DNA of 64,000 bases from Hansfordia pulvinata (GCA_006538405.1 BJKQ01000004.1:558001-622000); one strand, 5' to 3'. Shown: positions 1-12,466, numbered from the stretch's first letter. Notes: generated by a model not told the origin, from the sequence alone. Made by a program: numbers and translations.

Positions 1-474
1 AATTGATGTCACTTCGGTTGAGGGCTACTTCAGTACCTGAGAGTACAAGGCAGCACCTGCACCCACCGACCCGACTCGCCACTGCGCGTCGGAGGCCCGT
101 CATCTGACTCGCGACTGTCTAGTTCAGACGTTGCGGCTCAACTGCCGCTTCACCCCCGCGCTGCCAATGGATCCCACGATGCCCACAGTCGACTGTTGCC
201 TATCCGCACCGCACGTCACTACTACTGTGCCCTGATGCGGCTCGACAACCCACAGAAGCACCCGCCATCTCATCGCTTCCAGGCATCCACTTCTTCGCAC
301 CGACAACTTGACTAGACGCCTGCCTTCCTGCGACCTTGCTGCGACCCCGAATGCCCTCACATTATCAACTCACCGTCACCGCCACCGCCGCTTTGACGAT
401 CAGCACTGTGCTCGTGTCTATATGCACTCATTTTTGAACGTGTTTTTTTTTTTTTAATTCTTCACCTCTTAGCG
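1..474. other. Left-edge non-coding stretch
   Basis: No gene is supported here. It holds the 3' flank of the AnmK-like gene, including a poly-T run near 446-456. The one ORF of about 78 codons has no recognisable features. Confidence 0.5.
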
Positions 475-1794
475 CTATAACTTGTTGTTGAATACCCGCC
501 CGCCGACGTGGTTCACCAGCTCCCTCACCGGCTGCAGGTAATCCAGCCCGGCGCCAAAGTCCATGCCCTTCCTCATGACCCGCCGGTAGTTCTCGCCGGG
601 GCTGACCTTGCCCAGGGTGTACGGCCGCCGGGTGTCGACGCGGTCCGGCACGGGGACGCTGCGGCCGACGACGGCCTCGAGGCCCAGCCACGCCGCCACG
701 ACGGCCTCCTTGGCGTCGCCGGGGATGCCCGCCTCGTCCAGCCGGCGCACGCGCGTCGCCGGCCCCAGCGCCGCCGCGACGAAGTCGACAATGTTGGGGT
801 TGCGGGCGCCGCCGCCGCACACGTACAGCTCGGCCAGGGGGCCGTGCTGGGCGCACGGCGCGTGCCGCCGGCACTGCTCCACGATGGCCTGCGCCGTGAT
901 GCGCGTCATGGTGGCCACGACGTCGTTGCCCGACAGGCCCTTCTTGAGCCCCTGCTGGATCATGTCGTGCGCGATCGAGTCTCGGAAGACCTCGCGGCCC
1001 GTCGTTTTTGGCAGGCCCCGCGCGAAGTAAGGGTGCGCGGCGAGGAAGCCGTCGACCATGGCCTGGTCGACGGTGCCGGCGCGGCCCATGGCGCCGCCCT
1101 CGTCGAACTCGCGCTCGCCGTGGGTGAAGTGGCGGACGGCGGCGTCGATGAAGATGTTGCCGGGCCCCGTGTCGAAGTCGAAGTACTCCTGGCTGGGCAG
1201 CCCGTTGACGTCGGGCGGGACGAAGCAGAGGTTGGCCACGCCGCCAATATTCTGGCACGCGCGCAGCTTGGTCGGGTGGTGCAGCACGAGGGCGTCGAAG
1301 AAGGCCACGAGGGGCGCCCCTTGGCGGCCCGCCGCCTGGTCCGAGGCGCGGAAGTCGGTGGCCGTGGTGATGCCCGTGCGGGCCGCCAGGATGGCGCCCT
1401 CCGCCATGGTCAGCGCCGACCGCGTCTGGCCCGCCTCGGGCATGCTGAGCAGCCAGACGGTCTGCCCGTGGGACCCCAGCACGTCGATGGACGACAGCGA
1501 GACGCCGTGCCGCGCGCTGAACTCGCGGACCGCCGCCGCGAACGCCTCGCCCAGCAGCACGTTGACCGCCGACACCTCCTCCGGGCTCGTGGCGTTCTGC
1601 AGGATCATCTCCATCACGCGCTTCTTGATCTTGTGCTCCAGGGGTATCTCGTCGTACTGGAGCAGCTCGAGGTGCATGGGCGCGTTGGGCGTCTCCTGCC
1701 GGAACCGGCACAGGGCGCAGTCGATGGCGTCCATGGACCGGCCCGAGTTCAGCCCGAGGACGGTCATGTCCAGCGGGGAGCTCATGTACGACAT
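475..1794 (-). CDS. Anhydro-N-acetylmuramic acid kinase-like protein (AnmK family)
   Basis: Uninterrupted 439-residue ORF of the AnmK/UPF0075 family, part of the hexokinase/Hsp70/actin ATPase fold. Visible family signatures are the N-terminal phosphate loop [12 protein letters not shown] (residues 14-25; bacterial form GxxSGTSxDGID), GSHGQT (about 107), TDFR (about 147), NIGGVANL (182) and FDTGPGN (about 207), whose Asp matches the proposed catalytic base of bacterial AnmK. VCGGGARN near 325 is the C-terminal nucleotide-site motif. Bacterial AnmK hydrolyses and phosphorylates 1,6-anhydroMurNAc during peptidoglycan recycling. Fungi have no peptidoglycan, so the natural substrate here is unknown; anhydro-sugars such as levoglucosan or scavenged bacterial wall fragments are inferences. 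The length fits the family. The ATG at 1794 is the first Met of the conserved frame; a second Met lies three codons on. Identity is strong, substrate is not known. Confidence 0.9.
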   Translation of the reverse strand: MSYMSSPLDMTVLGLNSGRSMDAIDCALCRFRQETPNAPMHLELLQYDEIPLEHKIKKRVMEMILQNATSPEEVSAVNVLLGEAFAAAVREFSARHGVSLSSIDVLGSHGQTVWLLSMPEAGQTRSALTMAEGAILAARTGITTATDFRASDQAAGRQGAPLVAFFDALVLHHPTKLRACQNIGGVANLCFVPPDVNGLPSQEYFDFDTGPGNIFIDAAVRHFTHGEREFDEGGAMGRAGTVDQAMVDGFLAAHPYFARGLPKTTGREVFRDSIAHDMIQQGLKKGLSGNDVVATMTRITAQAIVEQCRRHAPCAQHGPLAELYVCGGGARNPNIVDFVAAALGPATRVRRLDEAGIPGDAKEAVVAAWLGLEAVVGRSVPVPDRVDTRRPYTLGKVSPGENYRRVMRKGMDFGAGLDYLQPVRELVNHVGGRVFNNKL

Positions 1795-4700
1795 GACGTC
1801 TCTGACGTCCGGTTGCGTCGCGTCGGGGAGGGGAGGAGAGGGGGGGGGGGATGTCGTAGTGGGTGGACGTGTGGGCGCGGACGCGGGCGCGGGAGAAGGG
1901 CGCGCCCCAGGGGATCGTCGAGGAAAAGGTCAAGCAAGCAAGGCGGGCACTCGGGGAGCGCGGCCCGTTGCGTCGGCGGCCCTCTGACAACCTATTATAA
2001 TAACCAAGGGAATAAGGCACAGTAGGTAGGTAGGTGTCAGCACCCAGATCGGCCCCTTTCCTTGGCCTTGGGCCCAGCTTGTTCGATCGGATGGGGCGTG
2101 CCGCTCCCCGGCCGACGCCACATCAGCATTGCAGACGCTGGGGGGGCACGGAGATACCGTGGGCGCTGCATGACGCACCTCGAGCAGCTGCCACCACAGT
2201 ACAGTACGAGTAGCAGCAGGTAGGTAAGGTATGCGGTTGGTTCCTTCAAAGGGGGGGGGGGGGGGGGAGGAGGAGGGAAGGGGGGGCTTGTTACGGTCCT
2301 TGTCTGCTTTTCTATTTGCCCCCCCCCCCCCCCTTCCGGTGTGCCCCCCTGCCGGAAGGCTCCCGGGGCTGTTCTCCAGCCCACCGGGAAAGGCGTGACG
2401 GCTTTCTTCGAGTGCCCCCGTCCCCCATCCCCATCCCCAATCGTGCCATCCAGAACCTGGCATCCTAGCCTCTGAACCGTTTAGCCGGTCATGCGCCTAG
2501 GACCTGACAGCCAGACTCCACATGGCCGCTCCTACGGCCCCTTGCTAGCGCGCGAGATGCAATCTCCAGCTCGTCGAACTGAACTGGAAAGGGACGACGG
2601 ACGGGCTGGCTCTGCTTTTCCTGCATCTTGTTGTTTGCCCTACGAGTACCGTACCCTACTCGTAGTGAGTGCCCAAGTCCTCGCGCCATCCCGGTGCTGT
2701 ATGATATTACCTACGAGTACTCCGCAAGCGGCGTCGTTCAGCCCCTCCCCTACCCGGTTTGACGGCCCAACTGCGGGCGGTTAGAGGCCGATATACGATG
2801 CCTCGCACGGGGCGTCTTGACTCGCCCGGCTAGTTAGGGCACTAGGGCACTCCCTCTATCCGTAGTTAGTTTTCTCACCCCCAGATTTCGCGAGGATCGG
2901 GGCCGGCCTCGACTAGTTGGGGCAAGTGTAGATACTCGTACGGAGTACACATGAGGTAGGTAGCCAGTCTTTCCTCTTGTTTTCTTTCTTTCCTTCTTCT
3001 CTGAACGAACCGCCGGCGCGCTTGAGCCTCCTTGCTCTGCTCGGAACGGTCATCTTGGCGTCGGCTCCGCCCTTCCGAGTTCCAGGTACCAGTAGTGCGT
3101 CCCACACCCCCCCCCCCCCCCGTCTTTCTCTCTCTCTCTCTCTCTCTCTCCATCGGGCTTTGTGGGTGAGTTCATCTGGCTCTGGCTCTGGGGGAGGGGA
3201 TTACTAATCCGGGCTGATCATGGGGTGTACCTGATCTGATCTCGCCGAGGGGGGGGGGGAGGAAAAGAGAGAATGGAGGCCCCTTTGGGGGGGGAATTGG
3301 CGACGGATGTTCGGCATATCTGGGGCAGGTCCTGTTGTTGTATACCCGTGCACTACTGTAAGGTGAATGGTACGGGCAGCCTTCCCCCCACGCAAGCACG
3401 CACGCACGCAGGCCCGTCAGTGATGGGGGTTGGCATTGCCGGCAGGCCTTCACGATGGGATGTTGCATGCCGAGAGCCTCATCGCGCGACTTGGCGATGA
3501 GGCTCAGCGGCCGGGCTCCGTTATTGTTCAAAGGGCTGGCGAGTGAGTAGTACATGGGAAGACCCAACTTCTCCGAGCAAGCGGTCGCTCACTTGTATAC
3601 CTATACATGTATAAATCCTATGAGTACCTAATACTGCCTCGAAACCCCTCACTGCAGGCAGACCGCCTCGACTACGCCTCAACCCGAGAGCGTCGGTGGC
3701 GTCCGAACAACGCGCTTTGTTGTCCAGCCGCCCGGTCGGACTTCTCGTCGTCGCGTGGAGGACATGGAGGTGGTGATGATGCACACTTTGACATTAGGAC
3801 TCGTCAGGCTGCCTCTCTGTAAGCCCGGCCCTCATCACATGGCTTATCCTCTCCCACGATATACGAGGGGCGGAGAAAAAGATAGGGAGAGAAGCGCCTT
3901 GCGTGAAACGAGTGCCTATTCACGATAACCTACCTACCTTACCCATCCGCTCTCCGCCTTATCACCCACCCGCCCCTCCACCTCCTCCCGCACGCCGGAG
4001 ATGCGACGGGAATGCCGGGCGCTGCGCGGCGCGATCCACTCCCGCTAAAAAGAAAGCGGCCCTTGGGGGTCAGGTCTACGAGTATTCCGTTCATTCATAG
4101 CACGTACGGAGAAGGGGGAGAGAAGAAGAAGAAAAAAGAGAGAAAAAAAAAGAGAGGGCCATTCCTCTCTCGTACGTCCATATGGATACGTGCCTACCTA
4201 CCTTACGCTACCGCAGCTAAATGTACGTTAGGTACTCGCACATAGTATACGTGTACTCCCCAGGTGTGCATTCCACCTAGGTGCGATGCTGTCCTCGTAG
4301 GCTTTAATTACTCGCAGGGCCCAGAGGTCGGTGTCATTGAAGGTGCCAGGGTCCGTGGGCCCGCGCGATGGGCCCGGCTGGACCTGCTTGGCGCCGCACG
4401 AGAAAGATGCCCCTCCCTGTGGCCCTGTCACTCCTGTTTCCCTCCTCCTCCTCGAGTCCCCGCGTATCACGGACCGTACTCCGCACCAGGAAGTTCTTCG
4501 TAGACGCGGCTCCGGCGCTAGATTGGAGACGGGGGGTCGGTGTGTGTGGCGGGGTGCGAGAGTGCGAGAGATTCCTCGAGGTACGAGTACTACGTCAGGC
4601 ACGCAGGGGTCTTGTCTGGATCATCGCGGGCTGGCGAGGTGGGTTTCTTTTTTGGCGGGGGGAGGTGGATCGGTGAATGGTTTGCCATCTCTCCCTCCGC

Positions 4701-5980
4701 GTCTTCTGCGGCTTGGTGCAGACCGACCTGCTTTGTACTCCGTAAGGGCCATGCGAATCCTTTCTCTATTAACCAACCGAGAACACTTGCCAACCCAACC
4801 CAGCTGGGCTGGGTTTCGGGAGGCGCCTCTTCTTTCTTTCGGGTTTCGAGAGGGAAACCCGGGTCACCGAGCATGAGAATCGGCTCACCAAGTACATTGT
4901 TCGCATTATAGCCCCCCGCCTCGTGGCCGATTTGCACGAAAATGGTGTATCATGTCGTCATGATCAAGCTGCCTATCTGCGGCCCGCTTTTCTTTTCTTC
5001 TTTCTCTTCTTTTTTTTCTCTTCTTTTTTCTCTCTCTCTCTCTTCTTCTCTTCTCTTCTTCTTCTTCTTCTTCTTTTTGTGCTTCTTCTTCTTCTTCTTT
5101 CACTATCGCAACTGGCCCGCCCCCTCGGTTGGATAACCCCGCGATCCTGAGGAAGAAGCAGACGGATAGCTGGCGGGCGGGGGGGCCCTTGTTTATGGCG
5201 CCGCCGCAGACGGCACGGTGCGTAGCATGCTTCATTAACCCGCGCTGCCGTGAGACGGCCGGGCTCACGAGCAGCATATTTTGCCGACCCGCGGGGGGAG
5301 GGGCGGGAAGGGCGCCGTAGTCCACAGCGTGTCAATCTCCATCTGGGGCTGGGCCTCGAGAGGAATAACCCGATCGCCCAGGAAAGCTGCGGGGGGCTTG
5401 CTGTCGGTGGGTTTTGCTGGAGACGATCGCCAAAGCGAGTGGGGGGCTTGGTTATCAGACAGGCAGGCCAGGGGGGGCGGCTCCAGAGCCGATGACCACC
5501 CAGGTCAACGGGTGTCGACTTCCAAACGCCATCTGCGGTCATGGCGCCCGTCGCGAGGGACGAGAAAATGGTTATCCCGCCTCGAGATCTCCCGGCTTCT
5601 GTGACTAGCTTGTCTGGGTACGCAGTGAAGCATTCAAGACTGGGGGATTATTTCCTTTACTAAGTGACAAGACGGTGGTTGCTAAGAAGAGGAGTATTTG
5701 CGGGCATGTTCTTGGAGGGGCAAGAATGCGGCAATGGGGCATGTTATAATTGTGTCTACAGAGACACCAAAGTCCGGACCGCTCAATAAAGGTATGGTCT
5801 TGGCAGGCCTTGACGTAAAGGGACGGGGAAGAGCCCATTAGCCACGAAGGCAAAGAGGGTTATATTCACACAATGACCGTCCCCAATACTGTGGAATACA
5901 TCATACAGGTATCGCTACTCCGAAACTGGCACACAGTAACCCCGCGCCGCCAACCGCTGCCATTACGACGTTTGACTTTA
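1795..5980. other. Intergenic, repeat-rich, no supported gene
   Basis: About 4.2 kb with only short, low-complexity ORFs. It contains G and C homopolymers near 2254 and 2320, a TC run near 3123, a long CT-rich tract at about 4987-5101, and several copies of TACGAGTA/TACTCGTA (2641, 2657, 2712, 2933, 4077, 4582) and of TAGGTAGGTA-type steps. Nothing in it resembles a conserved domain. Confidence 0.6.
4987..5101. repeat. CT-rich microsatellite tract
   Basis: Almost pure pyrimidine on the plus strand, mixing TTC, TCTC and poly-T blocks. On the other strand it yields an artefactual Glu/Lys/Arg-rich ORF, which was not annotated. Confidence 0.8.
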
Positions 5981-6741
5981 TCACAGCGCTCCCTCCAACC
6001 GCGGTGTCGATTCTTCTTCCAAGTCGCCGCGGCGAGGCACGGGATCGGCCCAAGTATACACGAGCGCGAGAAGCCTGCGCCGGGAGCTCAGCAGCCCGCT
6101 CCAAGCGCGTATGACACGGTGCCGGACGTCTCCCTTCTTGTCCTTTCCCCTGCTCTCCTCTTCATCGTCGTTGTGATCTTCCTCCTCTTGATCAGCATCA
6201 TCATCGTCATCATCATCAAAGCGGTCATCCGAGTCCTCATAGTCCTCGTCATCACAGTCATTCCCCTGCATCTCCCCGCCTTCCACTCCCTCCTCCTCCT
6301 CCTCCTCCTCCTCCTCCTCCTCCTCCTCCTCCTCCGCTTCCCTCCTCCGCCTCGCAGCGTAGCGACCAGCCCACCTCTCGACCCGCGCCCATCCCTGCGC
6401 CTCCGCCCGGCGCGGTAGGTGCTCCGACCCCCACCCCATCGACTCCCGGATCCGCCTCTCCGCCTCCGCCGCCGCCTCCGCCGCCGCCGTCCCTCGGTCC
6501 GAACGCGCCCGGCCTCCGCCCGCGGAGCTCGAGCAGGCCCTTGGGTTGAGGTGCCTAAAGGTGTAGCGCTCTACTTCGACGTCCATTTCTTTGGTTTCTC
6601 CTTTCTCTCTTTTCTTCTTGGTTTCTTTCTTTTCTGTCTTCTTGGGTTCTCGAGCTTCTCGGTCTTCTCGGGTCTTGAGTTCCCATCGGTGGGGGAAGGT
6701 GCCTGGAACCAGTCGGGGCTTGATCTCTTGCTTCTTCGGTG
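5981..6741 (-). CDS. Charged/acidic protein of unknown function (3' exon)
   Basis: The open frame on the minus strand runs from about 6756 to the stop at 5981. Its first ATG (6586) lies well inside it, and coding-like sequence continues upstream of that ATG: Pro/Lys-rich, with LVPGTFPHRWELK, then a Lys/Glu-rich block. An upstream exon is therefore likely, with a possible acceptor CAG ending at 6742. After the ATG come RYTFRHLNP, an Ala/Glu/Arg helix-like block with RESMGWGSEHLP, a pure poly-Glu run of about 15, and Asp-rich stretches. I do not recognise the family. No convincing upstream exon was found, so this is a partial model. The overlapping plus-strand ORF is its shadow: it encodes the complementary Leu-rich low-complexity sequence. 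Confidence 0.45.
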
Positions 6742-7901
6742 CTGGCGCCGGTGTAGATAGCCCTCAGAAGTCCCGGTAGTGATGAGAGGGGGGGGACCTT
6801 AGGCGCTTATCGCTGCGGGGTCCCGTCTGCGGATGAAGCGGGAGCGGTGATACTGGAAATCGGTGTTTGCTTTTGAGAACAGCGGCTGCCTTGGATCCAG
6901 AAGTCTGTTCGGCCCGCAGCCAACTGCGAAAAGGGAGAGCTGCCAACCAGAAGGAGCACCCAGGGGCTGCAGGGCCCGAATTGCAACTTCCAGAGCGCCA
7001 TCGCTGAATAGCAAGAGACAAGCCAGGGGTCGAGATCCATCGCGGCCTGCCCTGTTGATGGGCTCGTGGCGCTTTCACTGCCACCAGAGGGAATGACCAG
7101 GCAGGCCTGGCCAGCCTCCTCTGATCGAAGCATATCAGGCAGACTCTCAGGTATGGATTTTCAGATATTTTGCCACGACACATGGATGTCACTGTGGGGT
7201 ACCTTGGGATCGAACGTCTTCAACTGCTGAGGATGACCGTGGTGATATTCTCGGTATTACATGAGGAAGAGACGACCGCACGAGAAGGGCACTTTTCTTT
7301 CGGGAGGGGGGCAGCTCCAGTGAGCTGGGCCCGGCCCGCAGACTCTCCCTTTTGCAACTCTTTCCTGCTACCACTACAGCTTCTCGGGCTCGCTGACATG
7401 GGAAAGCTGACGGTGCAATGCGAAGCGCATCTTCGAGTCCAATCATTGTGAAGTGCTGGGACCGGTAAAGACTGCCAGCAATAGCATCAAAAGGGCATTG
7501 TCAGTTACGTGCAAGATCTGCGCATTCAGGTCACGCGGAGAAATAAGGCGAGTTCTTGCGGGATTATGGGGCACCCGCTCTCAACCCAATGCTGATACAG
7601 CATTGGAGAACACACGTGAAGGCCCTGCAAGTGCCACATGTAAGCATGTCTGCCCGAAGAGAAGCAAGGCACAGAAACTCGCTCACCAGTACGAGTAAAT
7701 GATAGTCGCCTGGTCATTCCCGTCTCGGAAACGCAATGCCACACCGACTTCAATACCAGAGGTCTGGGTTCTTACTCCGCAAACCGAGGCGACAGTGTGT
7801 GGCGCAGTGGCACCTCCTGGCTGCCGACTCGCACTCGGAATCAATTACATGTACTGAGTAGTGGACCAGTGCCTTGGGTTGTCAATGGCCAGTCCTTAAG
7901 C

Positions 7902-7902
<1 letters not shown>

Positions 7903-7963
<61 letters not shown>
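7903..7963. repeat. Compound (CA)n(CT)n microsatellite
   Basis: About 15 CA units are followed directly by about 16 CT units, ending at the GGTTATC flank. Confidence 0.95.
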
Positions 7964-7966
<3 letters not shown>

Positions 7967-10542
7967 TATCATTCAAAACTGCCTGCGTATGCGTATTAGT
8001 GCGGTACTTACGTCGTGATTCGGTCTCAGATCAAAAGGGCCGCGCAGCGGACATTCATAATACCCACTGCATCCGGATGGGCTTAATGATTGACCCATCA
8101 CCAACATCGTCAGCAGTATTGAACGCTGAGGTCTGTTTAAATTACCTGCCTTCACCAGGTGGTGCATGCTGGCTGGGCGCGGCCGCTTGTGAGGGTCCTG
8201 GCATCGGGACTGGCCCCGTCCGGCAAACAGGGGAAATTGGCGCCTTATGATAGATCAGACATGCTGGCCTGGTCCAAGGAGTCTACAAGCGAGTAGCGGT
8301 CACAGGGAAAAAAAAACTATTGAGTGGCGCAAGCAGGCCTGTCAGAAAGAGGCCGGGATGTGGTGGTGAACAGCCACCGTGACATCCAAACGGCGAAAAG
8401 GCTAGCCAGATAGCCTGGAAGCTTAGCCGCCACCAAGGCAGCTTTGAGGAAGCCCGTTCTAATTTGACGACCGCATGCAATCCAATGAGAAACGAAGGGG
8501 GGAGGCGAGATAGACATGAGCAGGTGACTCCAGTCCGAAAGCGACACAAACACCGATTCTGGCGATACGCGAGACATGCGGCCCTTGGACAGATTGCTGA
8601 CCGGCTCGCAATCTGCAACCAGCTCGAGCGCATGAACAATCTGAAAGTCATTGGTGGCTTGAGTGGCCAGATGGGAAGCTGAGCGAGGCTTCCTGAGGAT
8701 CTATGGGCCTAGGTGCAAGGCTGACAAGCTACGTGTGGCGGTACAGAGTCGTGAGGCATGGAAGTGACCCGCTGTAATCTGTAATACGGGTCGAGACGAA
8801 GGGATCGTGGATTCGGACGTGTAGCCAGGGCTCAGGGGAGGCCGACTAGGCCAAATGACGTCGAAGCTGAAAAAAAAAAAAAAAACCCCATCGGCAAAAT
8901 GAGGAAGGGGCAAGTGGGTGAGTGGAAGTGAGTGGCTCTTCGGGATCTTCTGGAAGTGGCACAGTCGCAGGCAGAGGCATGGAGAGGGGCCCGGGCACAG
9001 TAAACGAGGCGGTGCCAGAGTGTCGGGGCGAGCCGGGGTTGACTGGCTGAGTGATAGCGTTGAGTTTGATGGTGCCGGAGCGAGGCGGTGTTGGTCGGTC
9101 AATATTGGTATTCGATAAGCCGGGCTGCGAGGTGGCGAGTGCTGCTCGGGGTTGGCCGAGCAGTCTGCTTCATAGGGTGCGGATTAAGGTTGAGATTGCA
9201 TGAGCAAGACCTGGCGGGCCAGTAATTCGTGGGTAGCGCGGATGGGCGTGAGAGTGGTGGTGCTTGGTACGAGAAGGCGCCGCAGACCGGGGTGGAGGCG
9301 GCCTGCGGCGCCGCTGATAAGATGCGCTTTTGGGGCTGCGCAGACGCGCAGGGCAGAGGTTGGGTTGGGTCAGGTGAGGAAGCAGCGATATTGCTTTGGT
9401 GGCCGGATGGATCGTGAGGTGGCCGACGGTGGAAGTGTGGATGAGAGGGTCGAAAAGTGGGACCACATGGACGTGGATCTGTTGTTGCACTTTGCTCGTG
9501 CTCTGCGACACAATCGCCAAGGCATGTGGCATCCCAGGAAGGTGAGAGTCACTGGGTACCTGGGTGCGTGCCTGCCCTTGCCGTATTCCGAATTGCGGGA
9601 TGACTCCACAGGTGCGGGCGTTGACCCGCTTAAGTCAACAGCTTCCCATTGGTCCGCGCCGGGCATGGCTCTGCACAGCCCCGGTACCTTTGTGGTGGTG
9701 CTCAAGGCGCCCGACTCACTAGCAGCGCCGCAGTCAATCAGCAGGTCTCCCAAGGCGTATATTCATTTGTCATGTCGTCAACGAGAGGCGCCCGGGCACG
9801 TCAAGGCGCATCTCCGGTCGCGGGTGACCTACCAAGCGATACGCTACGCCCGGAAGTCTGTCTGCCCGAGGGCTCGGGGGCATATCGACGGGAATGTCTG
9901 CGCCGGCAGAGTCAAGTGGCTGTCTTCACGGCCTGTGCCCGTAGAACTGTTCTCGAAGATAAGATTCCAAATCCCGCCCCAGGTGCAGAGAGGTACCAAT
10001 CAAGGTTCCAAGTATCGGCAAGCAGCCCTTCCATCTCGAAGAACAGGGTGATATATTCCATGTCGCGCAAAGATGCCTCATGTCCCTGGATCCAGACTGG
10101 CCCGTGACAGGGAAATGGGCGGTGCTGGTTCTCGCAGGTACTCATATTAGGTAGGTCCAGTACACCCATGCAGGGTATTTTCTTCTGCCTGCAAACTTCA
10201 ATGGTTGTTTTCACATGCGACCTCAACGCCTTGGGCATTACCTGAGGCACCTATGTGCCTACATGTACGGAATACGACGGGACTGGAGTACTGCACATGT
10301 AGCGTGCGTAGCTGCGCGCGTATTGGCGATACGACCGCGCCTTCCGCGAGCGTCACCACCACCACCACCATCAGGCAGCTCGGGGAAGCAGCTACCAGGC
10401 TTCCCCACTTTCCCTTGTTGCCGTGACTCCGTCCTCCCCAGCTCCCAGTTCGCCAAGGCACATTCGGCTGCAGCCACTGCCATCCATCAGCCCTTTGACA
10501 GAGACGAACATCCGTTCTATGACCGTTCCATCCATCCCGGCC

Positions 10543-10553
10543 GGCTATTTATT
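10543..10553 (+). promoter_or_regulatory. Possible TATA-type element of the stomatin gene
   Basis: CTATTTATTAG lies about 210 bp upstream of the stomatin ATG, followed by a pyrimidine-rich leader with TACCTACC and one TACGAGTA copy. Position and composition fit a fungal core promoter. This is sequence inference only. Confidence 0.3.
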
Positions 10554-10753
10554 AGACGCGGACGCCCACCGTTGCCACTCGGCCCACCGCGCATCATCAC
10601 CTCGACGCTATAGACTGCAGTCGACGCGTACCCTCTCGCCCTCGTCTGCATATCGTACATGCGCCACTTGAGCCCTGCTCTATAGCTACCTACCTACGAG
10701 TATAGCTCCCCTGCTTCACAACACCACCCATCGCCCTCTCGACTTCAGCCACC

Positions 10754-11848
10754 ATGTCCAGCCAGACGGAATCTTCCATCCCCCAGCAGGCCAAGCCCGC
10801 CTCGGACGACGGCCCCTCGTCCTCCACCGCCAATGGCCGCTCCGGCTACCGCGCCCCCGCCCCCATGACCGTCATTCCCGCCCGTAAGGAGGACCTCCAG
10901 CAGAGCTACGCCGCCGTCGTCAGCACCGAGGCCAGTCCCAAGGGCTGGTATGGCGCCATGATCAACACCCTCGGCGCCTGCGTCGGCACCCTCGGCGCCG
11001 TCCCCTGCTGCATCTGCTTTCCCAACCCTTACAAGCAGGTCTCGCAGGGCAATGTCGGTCTCGTCACAAAGTTTGGCAAGTTCTACAAGGCCGTCGACCC
11101 CGGCCTCGTCAAGATCAACCCTCTCAGCGAGCGTCTCGTCCAGATCGACGTCAAGATCCAGATTGTCGAGGTCCCCAAGCAGGTCTGCATGACCAAGGAC
11201 AACGTCACCGTCGAGCTCACCTCGGTCATCTACTACCACATCACCATGCCCCACAAGGCTGCATTTGGCATCTCCAACGTGCGCCAGGCCCTCATCGAGC
11301 GCACCCAGACCACCCTGCGCCACGTCGTCGGCGCCCGTGTTCTCCAGGATGTCATTGAGCGGCGCGAAGAGATTGCCCAGAGCATCGGCGAGATCATCGA
11401 AGACGTCGCCAGCGGCTGGGGCGTCCAGGTCGAGAGCATGCTCATCAAGGATATTGTCTTCAGCCAGGAGCTTCAGGGTTCCTTGTCCATGGCCGCGCAG
11501 TCCAAGCGCATTGGTGAAAGCAAGGTCATTGCCGCCAAGGCAGAGGTCGAGAGCGCGAAGCTCATGCGCCAGGCCGCCGACATTCTCAGCAGCGCCCCCG
11601 CCATGCAGATCCGCTACCTCGAGGCCATGCAGGCCATGGCCAAGTCGGCCAACAGCAAGGTCATCTTCCTGCCCGCCGCCAACCAGACCATGCCAGCGGG
11701 CGCCCTCAATGCTGCCATGGCAGACGCCGGCAAGAACTTCGAGGTTGGCAACGATGCGCCGAAGAACTACGGCACCCTCAGCCAATTTGGTTCGGGCGAT
11801 GAAGGCTTCGACACGGCCATGAATGCTCAGGTCGTTGGCAACATGTAA
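10754..11848 (+). CDS. Stomatin-like SPFH/Band 7 membrane protein
   Basis: Intact, intronless 364-residue ORF. The N-terminus (1-60) is Ser/Pro-rich and disordered. Residues 75-90 form a short hydrophobic, Cys-rich segment (CVGTLGAVPCCICF) that fits a monotopic hairpin with palmitoylation sites. The SPFH/Band 7 domain spans about 95-265 (FGKFYKAVDPGL, KQVCMTKDNVTVELTSVIYY), followed by the Ala/Glu-rich helix ESKVIAAKAEVESAKLMRQAADILSS split over its length and the typical QIRYLEAMQAMA segment. Stomatins oligomerise on the inner face of membranes and organise lipid microdomains; Aspergillus StoA affects polarity and endocytosis. The start has good context (CACCATGT), about 210 bp downstream of a TATTTATTAG element. 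It converges on SPB4, with 618 bp between the stops. No frameshift is present. Confidence 0.95.
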   Translation: MSSQTESSIPQQAKPASDDGPSSSTANGRSGYRAPAPMTVIPARKEDLQQSYAAVVSTEASPKGWYGAMINTLGACVGTLGAVPCCICFPNPYKQVSQGNVGLVTKFGKFYKAVDPGLVKINPLSERLVQIDVKIQIVEVPKQVCMTKDNVTVELTSVIYYHITMPHKAAFGISNVRQALIERTQTTLRHVVGARVLQDVIERREEIAQSIGEIIEDVASGWGVQVESMLIKDIVFSQELQGSLSMAAQSKRIGESKVIAAKAEVESAKLMRQAADILSSAPAMQIRYLEAMQAMAKSANSKVIFLPAANQTMPAGALNAAMADAGKNFEVGNDAPKNYGTLSQFGSGDEGFDTAMNAQVVGNM

Positions 11849-12466
11849 GGGTGGTGAGGATGATGATGGTGGTGCCGTCGATTTCTCTTAGAAGATCTGC
11901 GACTGTCATGGTCTCGTTTGGTACGGACAAAATCTGTTACGGGGGCTGTAGTCCGAGGCCAGCCCGAGGGTGAATGTAATGAGGCAAGGAGATGGATGAG
12001 GCGCTTGTCACTGGCTTGGCCAGATGTATACCACTTTGCGATTGATTTCTTTTTCTGACTTATATCGGATACCCGTACCTAGTAGGATACCCAACATCGT
12101 TCGCTTGTTTTCTCAATTACCGTATAGCCCTCTGCAAACCACCATTTATTTCCTTGGTATCAGTGCCGCCACCAGCAAAGAAAGACATTGGCAAATACAC
12201 TGCAAACTCACCGCTAGACGATCAAACAGGCACGATCTGAAAAGCCACGCGGCCGTCAGTAGCATTGTGAAGGGTATCTTCTCTGTCACTCCTTTTCAGA
12301 GCGTCTCGCAAAGCAGCTAAAACAATAACACCACATGACCATGCATCATATATACAGACAATCGTGACTGGGCGTCCAGAATGACGGATTGCTCCCTTTC
12401 ATCATTTCCCACACGCGCATTCCCAGCTCCTTCCTTCCCTTTCTCCCCTCTCGCTCAAATCGCTTT
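11849..12466. other. Convergent intergenic region (stomatin / SPB4 3' ends)
   Basis: Holds the 3' untranslated regions of the two convergent genes. It is AT-richer than the flanking CDSs. No gene is seen. Confidence 0.6.

Larger units (their letters stand above)
6757..10753. other. Intergenic, no supported gene
   Basis: About 4 kb of lower GC than the surrounding genes. Several minus-strand ORFs of 70-140 codons occur (for example 6764-7192 and 9912-10250), as does a plus-strand ORF of 283 codons at 9200-10051. None shows a domain, signal peptide or convincing splice structure. A good minus-strand donor-like GTAAGT lies near 8005-8010. Degenerate mobile DNA or a poorly conserved multi-exon gene cannot be excluded. 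Confidence 0.4.

Noticed and set aside
428..2025. 530-codon minus and 505-codon plus ORFs over the AnmK-like gene
   Set aside because: Both are shadows of the conserved 439-codon frame. They are Arg/His/Pro-rich without family motifs.
9200..10051. 283-codon plus-strand ORF
   Set aside because: Arg-rich composition with no domain, poor start context and irregular codon use. It is probably fortuitous in GC-rich DNA.
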